Program-made: the position numbers and the translations under genes | The notes under the pieces: model-generated | What the model was told of the DNA's origin: nothing | Database searches by the model: none | The model's input: only the letters and a program-made list of their open reading frames with translations | Assembly: GCA_028284325.1 (NCBI GenBank) | Contig: JANQRX010000002.1 | Coordinates: 186,001-250,000 of the forward strand | DNA: 64,000 bases | From: Bauldia sp. | GTDB lineage: Bacteria; Pseudomonadota; Alphaproteobacteria; Rhizobiales; Kaistiaceae | Direction: 5' to 3' | In this document: positions 40,943 to 52,141 of the stretch, piece by piece | Layout of the letters: every line of letters starts with the position of its first letter | Position numbering within the stretch: the stretch's first letter is position 1

Positions 40943-43657
40943 ATGCTTGAGAAAACCCACGATTCCACGGCCACCGAGCCGCGGATCTACGCCGCTTGGG
41001 AAGCCGCGGGCGCGTTTCGCGCCGGGGCGGCGGCGCGCGATGGCGCGGAGACGTTCACGATCGTCATTCCGCCACCCAACGTCACCGGGTCGCTCCACAT
41101 CGGTCACGCGCTCAACAACACGCTGCAGGACATCCTGATCCGCTTCGAACGGATGCGCGGGCGCGACGTGTTGTGGCAGCCGGGCATGGACCACGCCGGC
41201 ATCGCCACGCAGATGGTGGTCGAGCGTCAGATGATGGAGCGGCAGGAGCCGGGTCGGCGCGAGATCGGTCGCGCGGCCTTCGTCGACAAGGTGTGGGCGT
41301 GGCAGGCGGAATCCGGCGGGGACATCCTGAACCAGCTCAAGCGGCTCGGCTGTTCATGCGACTGGGACCGCGAGCGCTTCACCCTCGACGAGGGCCTGTC
41401 GAAGGCGGTCCTCAAGGTCTTCGTCGACCTCTATCGCGACGACTTGATCTACCGCGACAAGCGGCTGGTGAACTGGGACCCGAAGCTGCAGACGGCCGTC
41501 TCCGATCTCGAGGTCGAGAACGTCGAGATTCCCGGCCATCTCTGGCACTTCAAGTACCCGATCGAGGAGCAGGAGGGCCGCTTCATCGTCGTCGCCACGA
41601 CGCGGCCGGAGACGATGCTGGGCGACACCGGCGTCGCCGTCCACCCGGACGACGAGCGCTATCGGGACCTGGTCGGCAAGAACGCGATCCTACCGCTGGT
41701 CGGCCGCCGCATGCGGATCGTGGCCGACGAGCACGCCGATCCGGAACTCGGGTCCGGCGCCGTGAAGATCACGCCGGCGCACGACTTCAACGACTTCGAG
41801 GTCGGCAAGCGCCACGACCTGCCGATGGTCAACGTGTTCGACGCGGAGGCTAACGTCGTCCTCAAAGACAACGAGGACTTCCTCGCCGGCGTGCCGCAGT
41901 CGGACGACCTGGCGGCGACGATCGCGGCGCTCGACGGGCTCGACCGGTTCGCCGCGCGCAAGCGTGTCGTGGCGCTGATGGAGGAGCGTGGGCTGATCGC
42001 GACCGTCGAGGACAAGCCGGTCATGGTGCCCCATGACGAGAAGTCGAAGACGACGGTGATCGAGCCGTATCTCACTGACCAATGGTTCGCGGACGCCAAG
42101 ACGCTTGCCAAACCGGCGATCGCGTCGGTGCGCGAGGGCCGCACGCGGTTCGTGCCGAAGACCTGGGAGAAGACCTATTTCGAGTGGATGGAGAACATCC
42201 AGCCGTGGTGCATCTCGCGGCAGCTCTGGTGGGGCCACCAGATCCCGGCCTGGTACGGGCCGGACGGCACCGTGTTCGTCGCGCACAGCGAGGAAGAGGC
42301 GCAGGCCGACGCCGAGGCCCATTACGGCCGCGCGGAGCCACTGACCCGCGACCCGGACGTGCTCGACACCTGGTTCTCGTCGGCGCTGTGGCCGTTCTCG
42401 ACGCTCGGCTGGCCGGAGGAAACGCCGGAGCTTGCCCGCTACTACCCCACGACCACGCTGGTCACCGCTTTTGACATCATCTTCTTCTGGGTCGCACGCA
42501 TGATGATGATGGGGCTCCACTTCACCGGCAAGGAGCCGTTCCGCGACGTCTATTTGCACGCGCTGGTGCGCGACGAGACCGGCGCCAAGATGTCGAAGTC
42601 CAAGGGCAACGTCATCGATCCGCTGGACCTGGTCGACCAGTACGGGGCCGATGCGCTGCGCTTCACGCTCGCTTCGATCACTGCGCAGGGGCGCGACATC
42701 AAGCTCGCGACCTCCCGGGTCGAGGGCTACCGCAACTTCGCCACCAAGCTCTGGAATGCGGCCCGGTTCGCCGAGCACCACGACTGCCGGGTGGTGGACG
42801 GGTTTGACCCGGCCGAGGCGAAGGAAACCCTGAACCGCTGGATCGCCACCGAGACCACCCGTGCGGCACGGTCGGTGACGACGGCGATCGAGGGCTACAG
42901 GTTCAACGAAGCCGCCTCGGCGCTCTACCGGTTCGTCTGGCACCAGTTCTGCGACTGGTATGTGGAGTTCGCCAAGCCGATCCTGACCGGCGATGACGAA
43001 GGTGCGCGCGACGAGACCCGGGCGACCGTCGCCTGGGGGCTGCGCCGCATCGTCGAACTGCTCCATCCGCTGATGCCGTTCATCACCGAGGACCTGGCGG
43101 CGAAGCTGCCCGGCGCGACGGCCGCGGATGGCGCGCCGCTGATGCTGAGCCGGTGGCCGGAGCTCGACTTCGAGGACACCGCCGCCGCCGACGAGATCAA
43201 CTGGATGATCGACCTGATCGCTGCGATCCGTTCGGTGCGGGCGGACGTGAACGTGCCGGCCGGCGCCCGGATCCCGGTCACCGTGTCGGGCGCGAACGAC
43301 GTCACCCGGGCGCGGCTTGCGACCCACGCGACGCTGATCAAGCGGCTGGCGCGGCTCGAATCGCTCGATCTTGCCGACGGGCCGACGCCGCGTTCCGCCC
43401 AGATCGTGATCGGCGAGGCGACGGTCTGCATGCCGCTTTCCGGCGTGGTCGACATCGAGGCGGAACGGTCGCGGCTCTCCAACGAACTCGCCAAGGTCGG
43501 CAAGGAAATCGCCAAGCTGGACGCCAAGCTCGCCAACGAGCAGTTCCTGGCCAAGGCGCCGGACGAGGTGATCGCGGTCCAGCGGGCGCGGCTGGAGGAA
43601 GCCTCCACGCTGCGCACCAAGACCGAGGCGGCGCTCGCCCGGCTCGGCAGCGGCTAA
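40943..43657 (+). CDS. valS: Valyl-tRNA synthetase
   Basis: Encodes 904 aa. Class I signatures: HIGH at residues 52-55 (GSLHIGHAL) and KMSKSKGN from residue 549. The CP1 editing domain (about 190-340) contains the conserved TTRPETMLGDTGVAVHP. ENIQPWCISRQLWWGHQIPA is the catalytic-domain block typical of ValRS. A tRNA-binding C-terminal coiled coil covers about 835-900. It charges tRNA-Val. The gene lies 79 bases after popZ, probably in the same unit. Confidence 0.98.
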   Translation: MLEKTHDSTATEPRIYAAWEAAGAFRAGAAARDGAETFTIVIPPPNVTGSLHIGHALNNTLQDILIRFERMRGRDVLWQPGMDHAGIATQMVVERQMMERQEPGRREIGRAAFVDKVWAWQAESGGDILNQLKRLGCSCDWDRERFTLDEGLSKAVLKVFVDLYRDDLIYRDKRLVNWDPKLQTAVSDLEVENVEIPGHLWHFKYPIEEQEGRFIVVATTRPETMLGDTGVAVHPDDERYRDLVGKNAILPLVGRRMRIVADEHADPELGSGAVKITPAHDFNDFEVGKRHDLPMVNVFDAEANVVLKDNEDFLAGVPQSDDLAATIAALDGLDRFAARKRVVALMEERGLIATVEDKPVMVPHDEKSKTTVIEPYLTDQWFADAKTLAKPAIASVREGRTRFVPKTWEKTYFEWMENIQPWCISRQLWWGHQIPAWYGPDGTVFVAHSEEEAQADAEAHYGRAEPLTRDPDVLDTWFSSALWPFSTLGWPEETPELARYYPTTTLVTAFDIIFFWVARMMMMGLHFTGKEPFRDVYLHALVRDETGAKMSKSKGNVIDPLDLVDQYGADALRFTLASITAQGRDIKLATSRVEGYRNFATKLWNAARFAEHHDCRVVDGFDPAEAKETLNRWIATETTRAARSVTTAIEGYRFNEAASALYRFVWHQFCDWYVEFAKPILTGDDEGARDETRATVAWGLRRIVELLHPLMPFITEDLAAKLPGATAADGAPLMLSRWPELDFEDTAAADEINWMIDLIAAIRSVRADVNVPAGARIPVTVSGANDVTRARLATHATLIKRLARLESLDLADGPTPRSAQIVIGEATVCMPLSGVVDIEAERSRLSNELAKVGKEIAKLDAKLANEQFLAKAPDEVIAVQRARLEEASTLRTKTEAALARLGSG

Positions 43658-43778
43658 TCCACCAGGCCGCCGATCGGGCATTGGCGCTGCCCCGGTTTGG
43701 CGGTATGTTCGGGCTAAGAATCCGTCGTCAGGCGGAACCGGCCGGCAGTGACCGGCTCAACAAGATGGGGCGTTCATC

Positions 43779-44510
43779 ATGCGGACATTGATTGCGGCGA
43801 TCGCCGCTGGCGTTCTTACGGCTGGCGTTGCGGCAGGCAGTGCCCAGGCCGGCGACCTTTATTATCCGGCGCCGCCTCCGGCCGGCGACCCGATCTACGG
43901 ACAGCAGTCGGTGGTCGGCGATCTGTCGCTTGCGGCCGGCGTGGCTAATTCGAACTTTGCGCTGGCCGGCGCGGGTCGGCTGGCCTTCGATCTCGGGTCC
44001 GGCTGGCGCGCCATGGGCGAGATCGCCGGCATTACCCACGGCAGCACAAACGCGGCCGGCTACGGCCACATCTACACCCACATGGCCGGCGCGGTCGTCG
44101 GTGTGTTCGCCGGCGCCGGCTCGATCGGCGGGACCGGCAGGGCCATCATCGGTATCGAGGGCGCTATCGAGAGCAACGAGTTCGTGCTCGGCGGCAATCT
44201 CGCCTACTACACCGGTGCCGGTGGTTTTGCGGCGGCCGATCTGTGGGTGGCCTACTATCTGACGCCGGACACCAAGCTGCGCGGCGATTTCGTGTTCTCG
44301 GGCGCTTCGGGTTCCGGCGCCGGTATCGTCGGCGGCATCTATCACCGGTTCGCGGGAACACCGGTCGTCGGCTTTGGCCGCGCGGGCGTGTTCAATTCCA
44401 ATGCCTACGCGCTGGTCGGCGGGACGATTCTGTTCAACGATCCCGGCACGACGCTTCGCGGCCACTATCGGGAGGCCCCCTTCAGGGCCAGCCTGCCGCT
44501 CCACTTCTGA
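43779..44510 (+). CDS. Outer-membrane or secreted beta-rich protein, unknown function
   Basis: Encodes 243 aa. The signal peptide is MRTLIAAIAAGVLTAGVAAG with cleavage at SAQA-GDLYYPAPP. The mature protein is Gly/Ala-rich with alternating short strands (NSNFALAGAGRLAFDLGSGW, AYALVGGTILF) and ends ASLPLHF with a terminal Phe, which is usual for outer-membrane beta-barrels assembled by BAM. Size suggests an eight-strand barrel. The start (GDLYYPAPPPAGDPIYG) resembles Rhizobiales Omp25/Omp31-type proteins, though the rest does not match them clearly. A strong terminator follows. Confidence 0.7.
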   Translation: MRTLIAAIAAGVLTAGVAAGSAQAGDLYYPAPPPAGDPIYGQQSVVGDLSLAAGVANSNFALAGAGRLAFDLGSGWRAMGEIAGITHGSTNAAGYGHIYTHMAGAVVGVFAGAGSIGGTGRAIIGIEGAIESNEFVLGGNLAYYTGAGGFAAADLWVAYYLTPDTKLRGDFVFSGASGSGAGIVGGIYHRFAGTPVVGFGRAGVFNSNAYALVGGTILFNDPGTTLRGHYREAPFRASLPLHF

Positions 44511-44530
44511 GCCTGATTGCAGGCGAAAAC

Positions 44531-44558
44531 AAAGGGCGCCCCGCGGGGCGCCCTTTTT
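44531..44558. terminator. Bidirectional rho-independent terminator between the outer-membrane protein gene and glnA
   Basis: A perfect GC-rich palindrome, GGGCGCCCCGCGGGGCGCCC, is flanked by AAA on the left and TTTTT on the right, so it works clearly for the plus strand. On the minus strand it is followed by TTTGTTTTC. It lies between two convergent genes and probably serves both. Confidence 0.85.
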
Positions 44559-44584
44559 CGTTGTCCGTTGTCCGCCGACCTTGG

Positions 44585-45994
44585 TCAGATCGAGTAGTAC
44601 AGGTCGAACTCGACGGGATGCGGCGTCTGCTCGAAGCGGACGACCTCCTCCATCTTGAGTTCGATGTAGGCATCGATCATGTCGTCGTTGAAGACGTCGC
44701 CGGTCTTGAGGAAGGCACGATCCTTGTCGAGGTTCTCCAGCGCCTCGCGGAGCGACGCACTGACCGTCGGAATCCTCTTCAGTTCCTTCGGCGGCAGATC
44801 GTAGAGGTTCTTGTCGATCGGATCGCCGGGATCGATCTTGTTGCGGATGCCGTCGAGGCCGGCCATCAGCATCGCCGCGTAGGCGAGGTACGGATTGGCG
44901 CCCGGATCCGGGAAGCGGACCTCGACGCGCTTGGCCTTCGGTGAGCTCGCCACCGGAATGCGGCACGAGGCCGAGCGGTTGCGCGACGAGTAGGCCAGAA
45001 GCACCGGCGCCTCGTAGCCCGGGACCAGACGCTTGTACGAGTTGGTCGTCGGGTTGGTGAAGGCGTTGATGGCGCGGGCGTGCTTGATCAGGCCGCCGAT
45101 GTAGTACAGGCACTCCTGCGACAGGTCGCTGTAGAGCTTGCCGGCGAACAGCGGCTTGTTGCCCTTCCAGATCGACTGGTGGACGTGCATGCCCGAGCCG
45201 TTGTCGCCATAGACCGGCTTCGGCATGAAGGTCGCGGTCTTGCCGTACGCGTTGGCGACGTTGTGGATGCAGTACTTGTAGATCTGCAACTGGTCGGCGC
45301 TGGTGAGCAGGCTGGCGAACTTCACGCCCAGCTCGTGCTGCGCGGCACCCACCTCGTGGTGGTGCTTCTCGGTCTGGACGCCCATGGCCGCCATCGCCGA
45401 GAGCATCTCGGAGCGCATGTCCTGCATGGAATCCTGCGGCGGAACCGGAAAGTAGCCGCCCTTGGTGCGCATCCGGTGGCCGAGATTGCCCATCTCGTAC
45501 TCGGTGTCGGCGTTGGTCGGGATCTCGACATCGTCGAGGCGGAACCCGGTGTTGTACGGGTCGGCGGAGAACCGGACGTCCTCGAAGACGAAGAATTCGG
45601 CTTCCGGGCCGAACATGACGTCCGAGCCGATCTTGGTCTGCTTGAGATAGGCCAGCGCCTTGCGCGCGATCGACCGCGGATCGCGGCCGTAGGGCTCGTC
45701 GGTCAGGGGCTCCAGAACGTCACAGACGATCGACAGGGTGGTCTGCGCGAAGAACGGATCGATCGTCGCCGTGTTGGGATCCGGCTTCAGCTTCATGTCG
45801 GATTCGTTGATGACCTTCCAGCCGGCCACCGACGATCCGTCGAACATGACGCCGTCGCTCAGCATGTCCTCGTCGGTGATGCCGACGTCGAAGGTGACGT
45901 GCTGCCACTTGCCGCGCGGATCGGTGAAACGGAAATCGACGTATTTCACGTCCTTTTCCTTGATCATTTTCATGACGTCTTTGACGGTCGCCAT
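44585..45994 (-). CDS. glnA: Glutamine synthetase type I
   Basis: Encodes 469 aa, the length of GSI-beta. Metal and substrate motifs: [11 protein letters not shown] (residues 50-60), [14 protein letters not shown] (glutamate ligands), [26 protein letters not shown] and [20 protein letters not shown]. The adenylylation site is Tyr398 in KNLYDLPP, so activity should be controlled by GlnE through PII. It makes glutamine from glutamate, ammonia and ATP. Located 77 bases after glnB on the same strand and ending at a strong terminator; AGAAAGGGA precedes the ATG. Confidence 0.98.
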   Translation of the reverse strand: MATVKDVMKMIKEKDVKYVDFRFTDPRGKWQHVTFDVGITDEDMLSDGVMFDGSSVAGWKVINESDMKLKPDPNTATIDPFFAQTTLSIVCDVLEPLTDEPYGRDPRSIARKALAYLKQTKIGSDVMFGPEAEFFVFEDVRFSADPYNTGFRLDDVEIPTNADTEYEMGNLGHRMRTKGGYFPVPPQDSMQDMRSEMLSAMAAMGVQTEKHHHEVGAAQHELGVKFASLLTSADQLQIYKYCIHNVANAYGKTATFMPKPVYGDNGSGMHVHQSIWKGNKPLFAGKLYSDLSQECLYYIGGLIKHARAINAFTNPTTNSYKRLVPGYEAPVLLAYSSRNRSASCRIPVASSPKAKRVEVRFPDPGANPYLAYAAMLMAGLDGIRNKIDPGDPIDKNLYDLPPKELKRIPTVSASLREALENLDKDRAFLKTGDVFNDDMIDAYIELKMEEVVRFEQTPHPVEFDLYYSI

Positions 45995-46071
45995 CGAGAG
46001 TTCCCTTTCTGTTGCCCGGCGGGCCTTCTGGAGTGCTGGTTCTGAATGCGTTCGGATGGATGCGGCGGGCG

Positions 46072-46431
<360 letters not shown>

Positions 46432-46462
46432 TCAGACGGCGTGAGGTAGGTCACAGGCCCCT

Positions 46463-46478
46463 AGCAGGCTTTGTGCCA
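46463..46478 (-). promoter_or_regulatory. Sigma-54 (-24/-12) promoter of glnB-glnA
   Basis: On the minus strand the sequence is TGGCACAAAGCCTGCT, against the consensus TGGCAC-N5-TTGCW: the -24 GG and -12 GC are both present with correct spacing and one mismatch. It lies about 50 bases before the glnB ATG. Known glnBA operons in Rhizobiales use an NtrC-dependent sigma-54 promoter at this place. I did not find a convincing NtrC site by eye. Confidence 0.75.
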
Positions 46479-46580
46479 AAACACAGGTGCGGCGGAAGGT
46501 CCGCCAAATGCGCGAACCGGCCGGATTACCAGGGACGGACGGCCCGGTGCCGACCCTCCTAGCGATTAACAGATGTGCAA

Positions 46581-48170
46581 ATGACCAAAGATTCATCAAT
46601 TGACCGGGCCTGGGCGGCGCAGTTCGAGACCCTGATCGAGGAGCAGGGCACCGAAGCCATCCTGGACGACGTCGCGCCGTTCAGCATTCCGCTCGGCCAG
46701 CAGCCGGAATTGCTGACGCCCGAGGAGATGGGCCGCGCCGACACCATGACCATCGAGGGCGGCACGCCGGGGATCGCGCTGATGGAGGCCGCCGGGCTTG
46801 CCGTCGCCGATGCCGTCCGTGCCATCCGGCCGGCAGGCGGACGCGTCGCGGTCCTGACCGGGCCGGGCAACAATGGCGGCGACGGCTTCGTGGCCGCGCG
46901 GCTCCTGCAGGAGGCCGGCTACACCACCAACGTGTGGATGCAGTCTTCGCGGGAGAAGCTGAGCGGCGACGCCGCCTTTGCCGCCGCCTCGTGGACGGGA
47001 ACCGCCAAGGGCCTGTCGACGGCCGTGGTGGCCGATGCCGACGTGATCGTCGACGCCATCTTCGGCGCCGGCCTTTCCAAACCGATCACCGGCATGACGA
47101 CGCGGGTCTTCGATGCCATCAACGAATCCGGCGTGCCGGTGGTCGCCGTCGATCTGCCCAGCGGTGTCGACGGCGCCAGCGGTCAGGTTCTGGGCAGCGC
47201 CCTGAAGGCCCGCGAAACGGTGACCTTCTTCCGCAAGAAGCCGGGGCACATCCTGTTTCCGGGCCGCCGGCTGTGCGGCCGGGTGAGCATCGCCGATATC
47301 GGCATCGCCGACACGGTGCTCGCGACGATCAAGCCGAAGACGCGTCTCAACCAACCCGACTTCTGGGGATTGCCGGCGCTCACCGCCGACGGCCACAAGT
47401 ATGATCGCGGCCACGCCGTTGCCGTTGCCGGACCGGCGACCGCGACCGGTGCGGCGCGCCTTGCGGCGCGGGGGGCGCTTCGATGCGGCGCGGGACTGGT
47501 GACGGTCGCCGCCTCGGCGCCGGCCGCCCAGGTGGTCGCCGCGCATGTGACGGCCATCATGGTGCGCGAGGTCGCCGGCGCCTCGGGGCTCACCGAGATG
47601 CTGGCCGATGCCCGTCTCAACGCGGTGGTGATGGGCCCGGGGCTCGGCGTCGGGGCGCCGACGCGCAACCTCGTCGAGGCGGCGCTCGACAGCAAGGCGG
47701 CGCTGGTCCTGGACGCGGATGCGCTGACGAGTTTCGTCGATGCCGGCGACGCCCTGTTCGGCAAGATCGCCGGCCGTGCCTCGCCCGTCGTCCTGACGCC
47801 GCACGAGGGCGAGTTCGGCAAGCTCTTCGGCGATCTTGCGGCGCTGCCCTCCAAACTCGACCGGGCACGGCAGGCGGCGGCGCGATCGGGCGCCGTTGTG
47901 GTTCTCAAAGGCCCCGACACGGTGATCGCCTCGCCGGACGGCTACGGCGTCATCAACGACAACGCGCCGCCGCAACTCGCGACCGCCGGCAGCGGCGACG
48001 TGTTGGCCGGGATGATCTGCGGACTCCTGGCGCAGCGCATGGGGGCGTTCCAGGCGGCCGCGGCGGGCGTGTGGCTCCACGGCGCCGCCGGCCAGCGCTT
48101 CGAACGCGGCCTGATCGCGGAGGACCTGCCGGAATCGCTGCCGGGCGTGTTCACGTCGCTGGGACTCTAG
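46581..48170 (+). CDS. nnr: Bifunctional NAD(P)H-hydrate epimerase / ADP-dependent dehydratase
   Basis: Encodes 529 aa from the ATG at 46581 (a GTG at 46575 is also in frame). The N-terminal YjeF epimerase domain (about residues 45-250) has VLTGPGNNGGDGFVAARLL and VAVDLPSGVDG. The C-terminal ribokinase-like dehydratase domain (about 265-525) has VVMGPGLGVG, LDADALTSF, LTPHEGEFGKLFGDL and NDNAPPQLATAGSGDVLAGM. Together they repair hydrated NAD(P)H. About 43 residues precede the usual LLTPEEMGRAD start; this stretch has strong coding bias, so it may be real, but a TTG at 46710 would give the canonical start. Divergent from glnB, as commonly seen in Rhizobiales. Confidence 0.94.
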   Translation: MTKDSSIDRAWAAQFETLIEEQGTEAILDDVAPFSIPLGQQPELLTPEEMGRADTMTIEGGTPGIALMEAAGLAVADAVRAIRPAGGRVAVLTGPGNNGGDGFVAARLLQEAGYTTNVWMQSSREKLSGDAAFAAASWTGTAKGLSTAVVADADVIVDAIFGAGLSKPITGMTTRVFDAINESGVPVVAVDLPSGVDGASGQVLGSALKARETVTFFRKKPGHILFPGRRLCGRVSIADIGIADTVLATIKPKTRLNQPDFWGLPALTADGHKYDRGHAVAVAGPATATGAARLAARGALRCGAGLVTVAASAPAAQVVAAHVTAIMVREVAGASGLTEMLADARLNAVVMGPGLGVGAPTRNLVEAALDSKAALVLDADALTSFVDAGDALFGKIAGRASPVVLTPHEGEFGKLFGDLAALPSKLDRARQAAARSGAVVVLKGPDTVIASPDGYGVINDNAPPQLATAGSGDVLAGMICGLLAQRMGAFQAAAAGVWLHGAAGQRFERGLIAEDLPESLPGVFTSLGL

Positions 48171-48257
48171 ACGGCTCAAGGGTTTTCCCTTTGACCCGGT
48201 TGGCGCCGGTGATATAGGAGGCCGCTTTCCGCGTGAGCCCCATGCCCGCGGGCCAGG

Positions 48258-48342
48258 GCGGGCGTGGCGGAACTGGTAGACGCGCGGGATTTAGGTTCCC
48301 GTGACGAAAGTCGTGGGGGTTCGAGTCCCTCCGCCCGCACCA
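48258..48342 (+). tRNA. tRNA-Leu (anticodon UAG)
   Basis: Acceptor GCGGGCG pairs with CGCCCGC. The anticodon loop TTTAGGT carries TAG. A variable arm (GTGACGAAAGTCGTG) makes it a class II tRNA. The T-arm is GGTTCGAGTCC, the discriminator is A and CCA is encoded (48340-48342). Length 85 nt. Confidence 0.97.
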
Positions 48343-48388
48343 CACGCGAAGACCGGTTTTTCAGCCTGAGCCAGATGACGGACGCGAC

Positions 48389-49747
48389 ATGCAGGTAACG
48401 GAAGTATCGACGGAAGGTTTGCGGCGCGAGTTCAAGGTCGTCGTTCCGGCGGAGGAACTGGACAAGCGTCTGGTCGAGCGTCTGACGGCCATGAAATCGG
48501 AGGTGCGGCTCAAGGGCTTCCGTCCGGGCAAGGTGCCGGTGAGCCATCTGCGCCGCCTGTTCGGTCGTTCCGCGATGGCCGAGATCGTCCAGTCGGTGCT
48601 GACCGAGGTCGCGCGCGACACGTTGGAAGAGCGTGGCGAGAAGGCGGCGATGTCGCCGGACTTCAAGCTTCCTGAAGACCAGGCCGAGACGAACCAGGTG
48701 CTGCTCGGCAAGTCCGACCTGACCTACACCATGTCGCTCGATGTCCTGCCGGAGATCAAGCTGGTCGACTTCAAGACGATCGACGTCGTGCGCCAGACGG
48801 CCGAGGTCGGTGACGGCGACATCGACAAGCGCCTCAACGACCTGGCCGAGAGCACCCGCGGCTACACCACCAAGTCCGGCAAGGCCGCCGACGGCGACCA
48901 GTTGACGATCTCCTACGCCGGGACGATCGACGGCGAGGCCTTTGAAGGCGGCACCGACGACAACGCCGTGGTCCGCATCGGTGACGGCCGGTTCATTCCG
49001 GGGTTTGCGGAGCAGCTCGTCGGCCTCGAAACCGGCGATACCAAGACGATCGACGTGACCTTCCCGGACGACTACGGTGCGAAGCATCTCGCCGGCAAGG
49101 CCGCCCAGTTTGCGATCGAGGTGAAGGCGGTGGCCGCGCCTGAGGATCTGGTGATCGACGATGCGCTGGCCGAACGCCTGGGCATGGAATCGCTCGAGGC
49201 CCTCAAGAAGGCGCTCGGCGACCAGATCAAGTCCGAATACACCCAGGCGGCGCGGCAGAAGGTGAAGCGGCAGCTTCTCGACAAGCTCGATTCGGCCCAC
49301 GCCTTCGACCTGCCGATCGGTCTGGTCGACCAGGAGTTCGACACGATCTGGCGGCAGGTCAGCGAGGAAATGGCCTCCTCGGGCACGACCTTCGAGAACG
49401 AGGACACGACCGAAGACGCCGCGCGCGACGACTATCGCAAGATCGCAGAGCGTCGCGTCCGGCTTGGACTGGTGATGTCGGAGATCGGCGAGACCAACAA
49501 GATCGAGGTGACCGAGGAAGAGGTGCAGCGCGCGCTCGCCGCCCAGTTGCGGCAGTTCCCCGGTCAGGAGCAGCAACTGATCGATTACTACCGCAACAAT
49601 CCTGACGCCCTGGCGAGCCTGCGGGCACCGGTCTTCGAGGAGAAGGTCGTCGACTACCTGCTTGAGCTCGTCCAGGTCGAGGATCAGCCGGTCTCGGCCG
49701 AGGACCTGCTCCGCGACGACGAAGACGACGACGACGACGCGAAGTAA
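48389..49747 (+). CDS. tig: Trigger factor, ribosome-associated chaperone and peptidyl-prolyl isomerase
   Basis: Encodes 452 aa. The N-terminal ribosome-binding domain has the signature loop [17 protein letters not shown] (about residues 45-62). The PPIase FKBP domain is at about 150-240 ([35 protein letters not shown]). The C-terminal helical arms follow and end in a run of Asp residues (DDDDDAK). It binds nascent chains at the exit tunnel. Located between tRNA-Leu and clpP, the conserved Rhizobiales order. Confidence 0.97.
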   Translation: MQVTEVSTEGLRREFKVVVPAEELDKRLVERLTAMKSEVRLKGFRPGKVPVSHLRRLFGRSAMAEIVQSVLTEVARDTLEERGEKAAMSPDFKLPEDQAETNQVLLGKSDLTYTMSLDVLPEIKLVDFKTIDVVRQTAEVGDGDIDKRLNDLAESTRGYTTKSGKAADGDQLTISYAGTIDGEAFEGGTDDNAVVRIGDGRFIPGFAEQLVGLETGDTKTIDVTFPDDYGAKHLAGKAAQFAIEVKAVAAPEDLVIDDALAERLGMESLEALKKALGDQIKSEYTQAARQKVKRQLLDKLDSAHAFDLPIGLVDQEFDTIWRQVSEEMASSGTTFENEDTTEDAARDDYRKIAERRVRLGLVMSEIGETNKIEVTEEEVQRALAAQLRQFPGQEQQLIDYYRNNPDALASLRAPVFEEKVVDYLLELVQVEDQPVSAEDLLRDDEDDDDDAK

Positions 49748-49874
49748 CCCTGATCCGGACCGGCACGGGCCGGGGCTTCCGGCCGGCCCGTCCATGACCT
49801 ATCTATGGTGCCCAGCCGCCGCGACACCGCACGATTCGCGGATTGCGTGCGCCATTCCAAGCTTGAGGCCTGCC

Positions 49875-50510
49875 ATGACCGATCCCGTCCGAACCGCCAT
49901 GAATCTCGTCCCGATGGTGGTCGAGCAGACCAATCGCGGCGAGCGCGCCTTCGATATCTATTCGCGGTTGCTCAAGGAGCGTGTGATCTTCGTGACCGGG
50001 CCGATCGAGGACCACATGGCGACGCTGGTGACGGCGCAACTGCTCTACCTCGAGGCGGACAATCCGAAGAAAGAGATTGCCATGTACATCAATTCGCCCG
50101 GCGGCGTGGTGACGTCGGGCATGGCGATCTACGACACCATGCAGTTCATCCGCCCGGCAGTCTCGACGCTCTGCATCGGACTGGCGGCGTCGATGGGCTC
50201 CCTGCTGCTTGCCGGAGGCGAGAAGGGCATGCGCTACGCTTTGCCGCACGCCCGCATCCTGGTGCACCAGCCCTCGGGCGGCTTCCAGGGACAGGCGTCT
50301 GATATCGAGCGGCACGCCGAGGACATCATCAAGATGAAGCGGCGCCTGAACGAAGTGTACGTGAAGCACACCGGACAGGACTACGACACGATCGAGACGA
50401 CGCTCGACCGCGACTACTTCATGAACGCCGACGAGGCCAAGGAGTTCGGACTGATCGATGCGGTGATGATCGACCGGGAGGCGATGGATGCGGCCACCGA
50501 CGGCGACTGA
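49875..50510 (+). CDS. clpP: ATP-dependent Clp protease proteolytic subunit
   Basis: Encodes 211 aa from the ATG at 49875. The catalytic triad is complete: Ser106 ([11 protein letters not shown]), His131 ([10 protein letters not shown]) and Asp180 (TTLDRDYFM), each nine more than in E. coli mature numbering. [16 protein letters not shown] is the oxyanion-hole loop. It forms the tetradecameric chamber used by ClpX and ClpA. The 127 bases between tig and clpP contain no other gene I can support. Confidence 0.98.
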   Translation: MTDPVRTAMNLVPMVVEQTNRGERAFDIYSRLLKERVIFVTGPIEDHMATLVTAQLLYLEADNPKKEIAMYINSPGGVVTSGMAIYDTMQFIRPAVSTLCIGLAASMGSLLLAGGEKGMRYALPHARILVHQPSGGFQGQASDIERHAEDIIKMKRRLNEVYVKHTGQDYDTIETTLDRDYFMNADEAKEFGLIDAVMIDREAMDAATDGD

Positions 50511-50535
50511 CCGCGACCGCCTCCGTTAAGTATCT

Positions 50536-50561
50536 CTTGAACAAATCGCCGATACCATGAT
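50536..50561 (+). promoter_or_regulatory. Candidate heat-shock (sigma-32) promoter before clpX
   Basis: CTTGAAC at 50536-50542 and CCATGAT at 50555-50561 with 12 bases between them resemble the heat-shock consensus CTTGAAA and CCCATNT. It lies about 90 bases before the clpX ATG. The match is partial, so this is only a candidate. Confidence 0.35.
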
Positions 50562-50651
50562 TGAGTCGCATCGATGCGCTAGCATCGGCCGGATGTCGGC
50601 AGGTACAGTTGGCCACGCCCGGCGCGGCCGGAACCCCGGATAGGAAGACGC

Positions 50652-51926
<1,275 letters not shown>

Positions 51927-51991
51927 CAAGCGCGGTTTTCTGCGATTTTCGTGAGGCCGAGTGGACGGTCGAGGGCTGAGCCTCCCGCGGC

Positions 51992-52020
51992 CTTGAAAGC
52001 GCGTTGATACGTCGCCAACT
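51992..52020 (+). promoter_or_regulatory. Candidate heat-shock promoter before lon
   Basis: CTTGAAA at 51992-51998 is a perfect sigma-32 -35 element. The matching -10 side (around CGCCAACT, 52013-52020) is a poor fit to CCCATNT. lon is heat-induced in most proteobacteria, which supports the idea, but the -10 makes it uncertain. Confidence 0.35.
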
Positions 52021-52066
52021 AATGGCGTGCGAAGCCGTTTCGGGCGCAGAACATTCCCGCTACTGT

Positions 52067-52095
52067 TGATCCGTTCGGTACGTTCTCGCCGTAAG
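52067..52095 (+). promoter_or_regulatory. Weak candidate ECF-sigma promoter before lon
   Basis: TGATCC at 52067-52072 and CGTAAG at 52090-52095 with 17 bases between them. Compared with the four regulon promoters at 7.7-14 kb the spacer is one base longer. It lies 46 bases before the lon ATG. Confidence 0.3.
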
Positions 52096-52141
52096 GCCGG
52101 ATAACGGAACCCCCCGTGCCGGTCCCGAAAGGAAATCTGAC

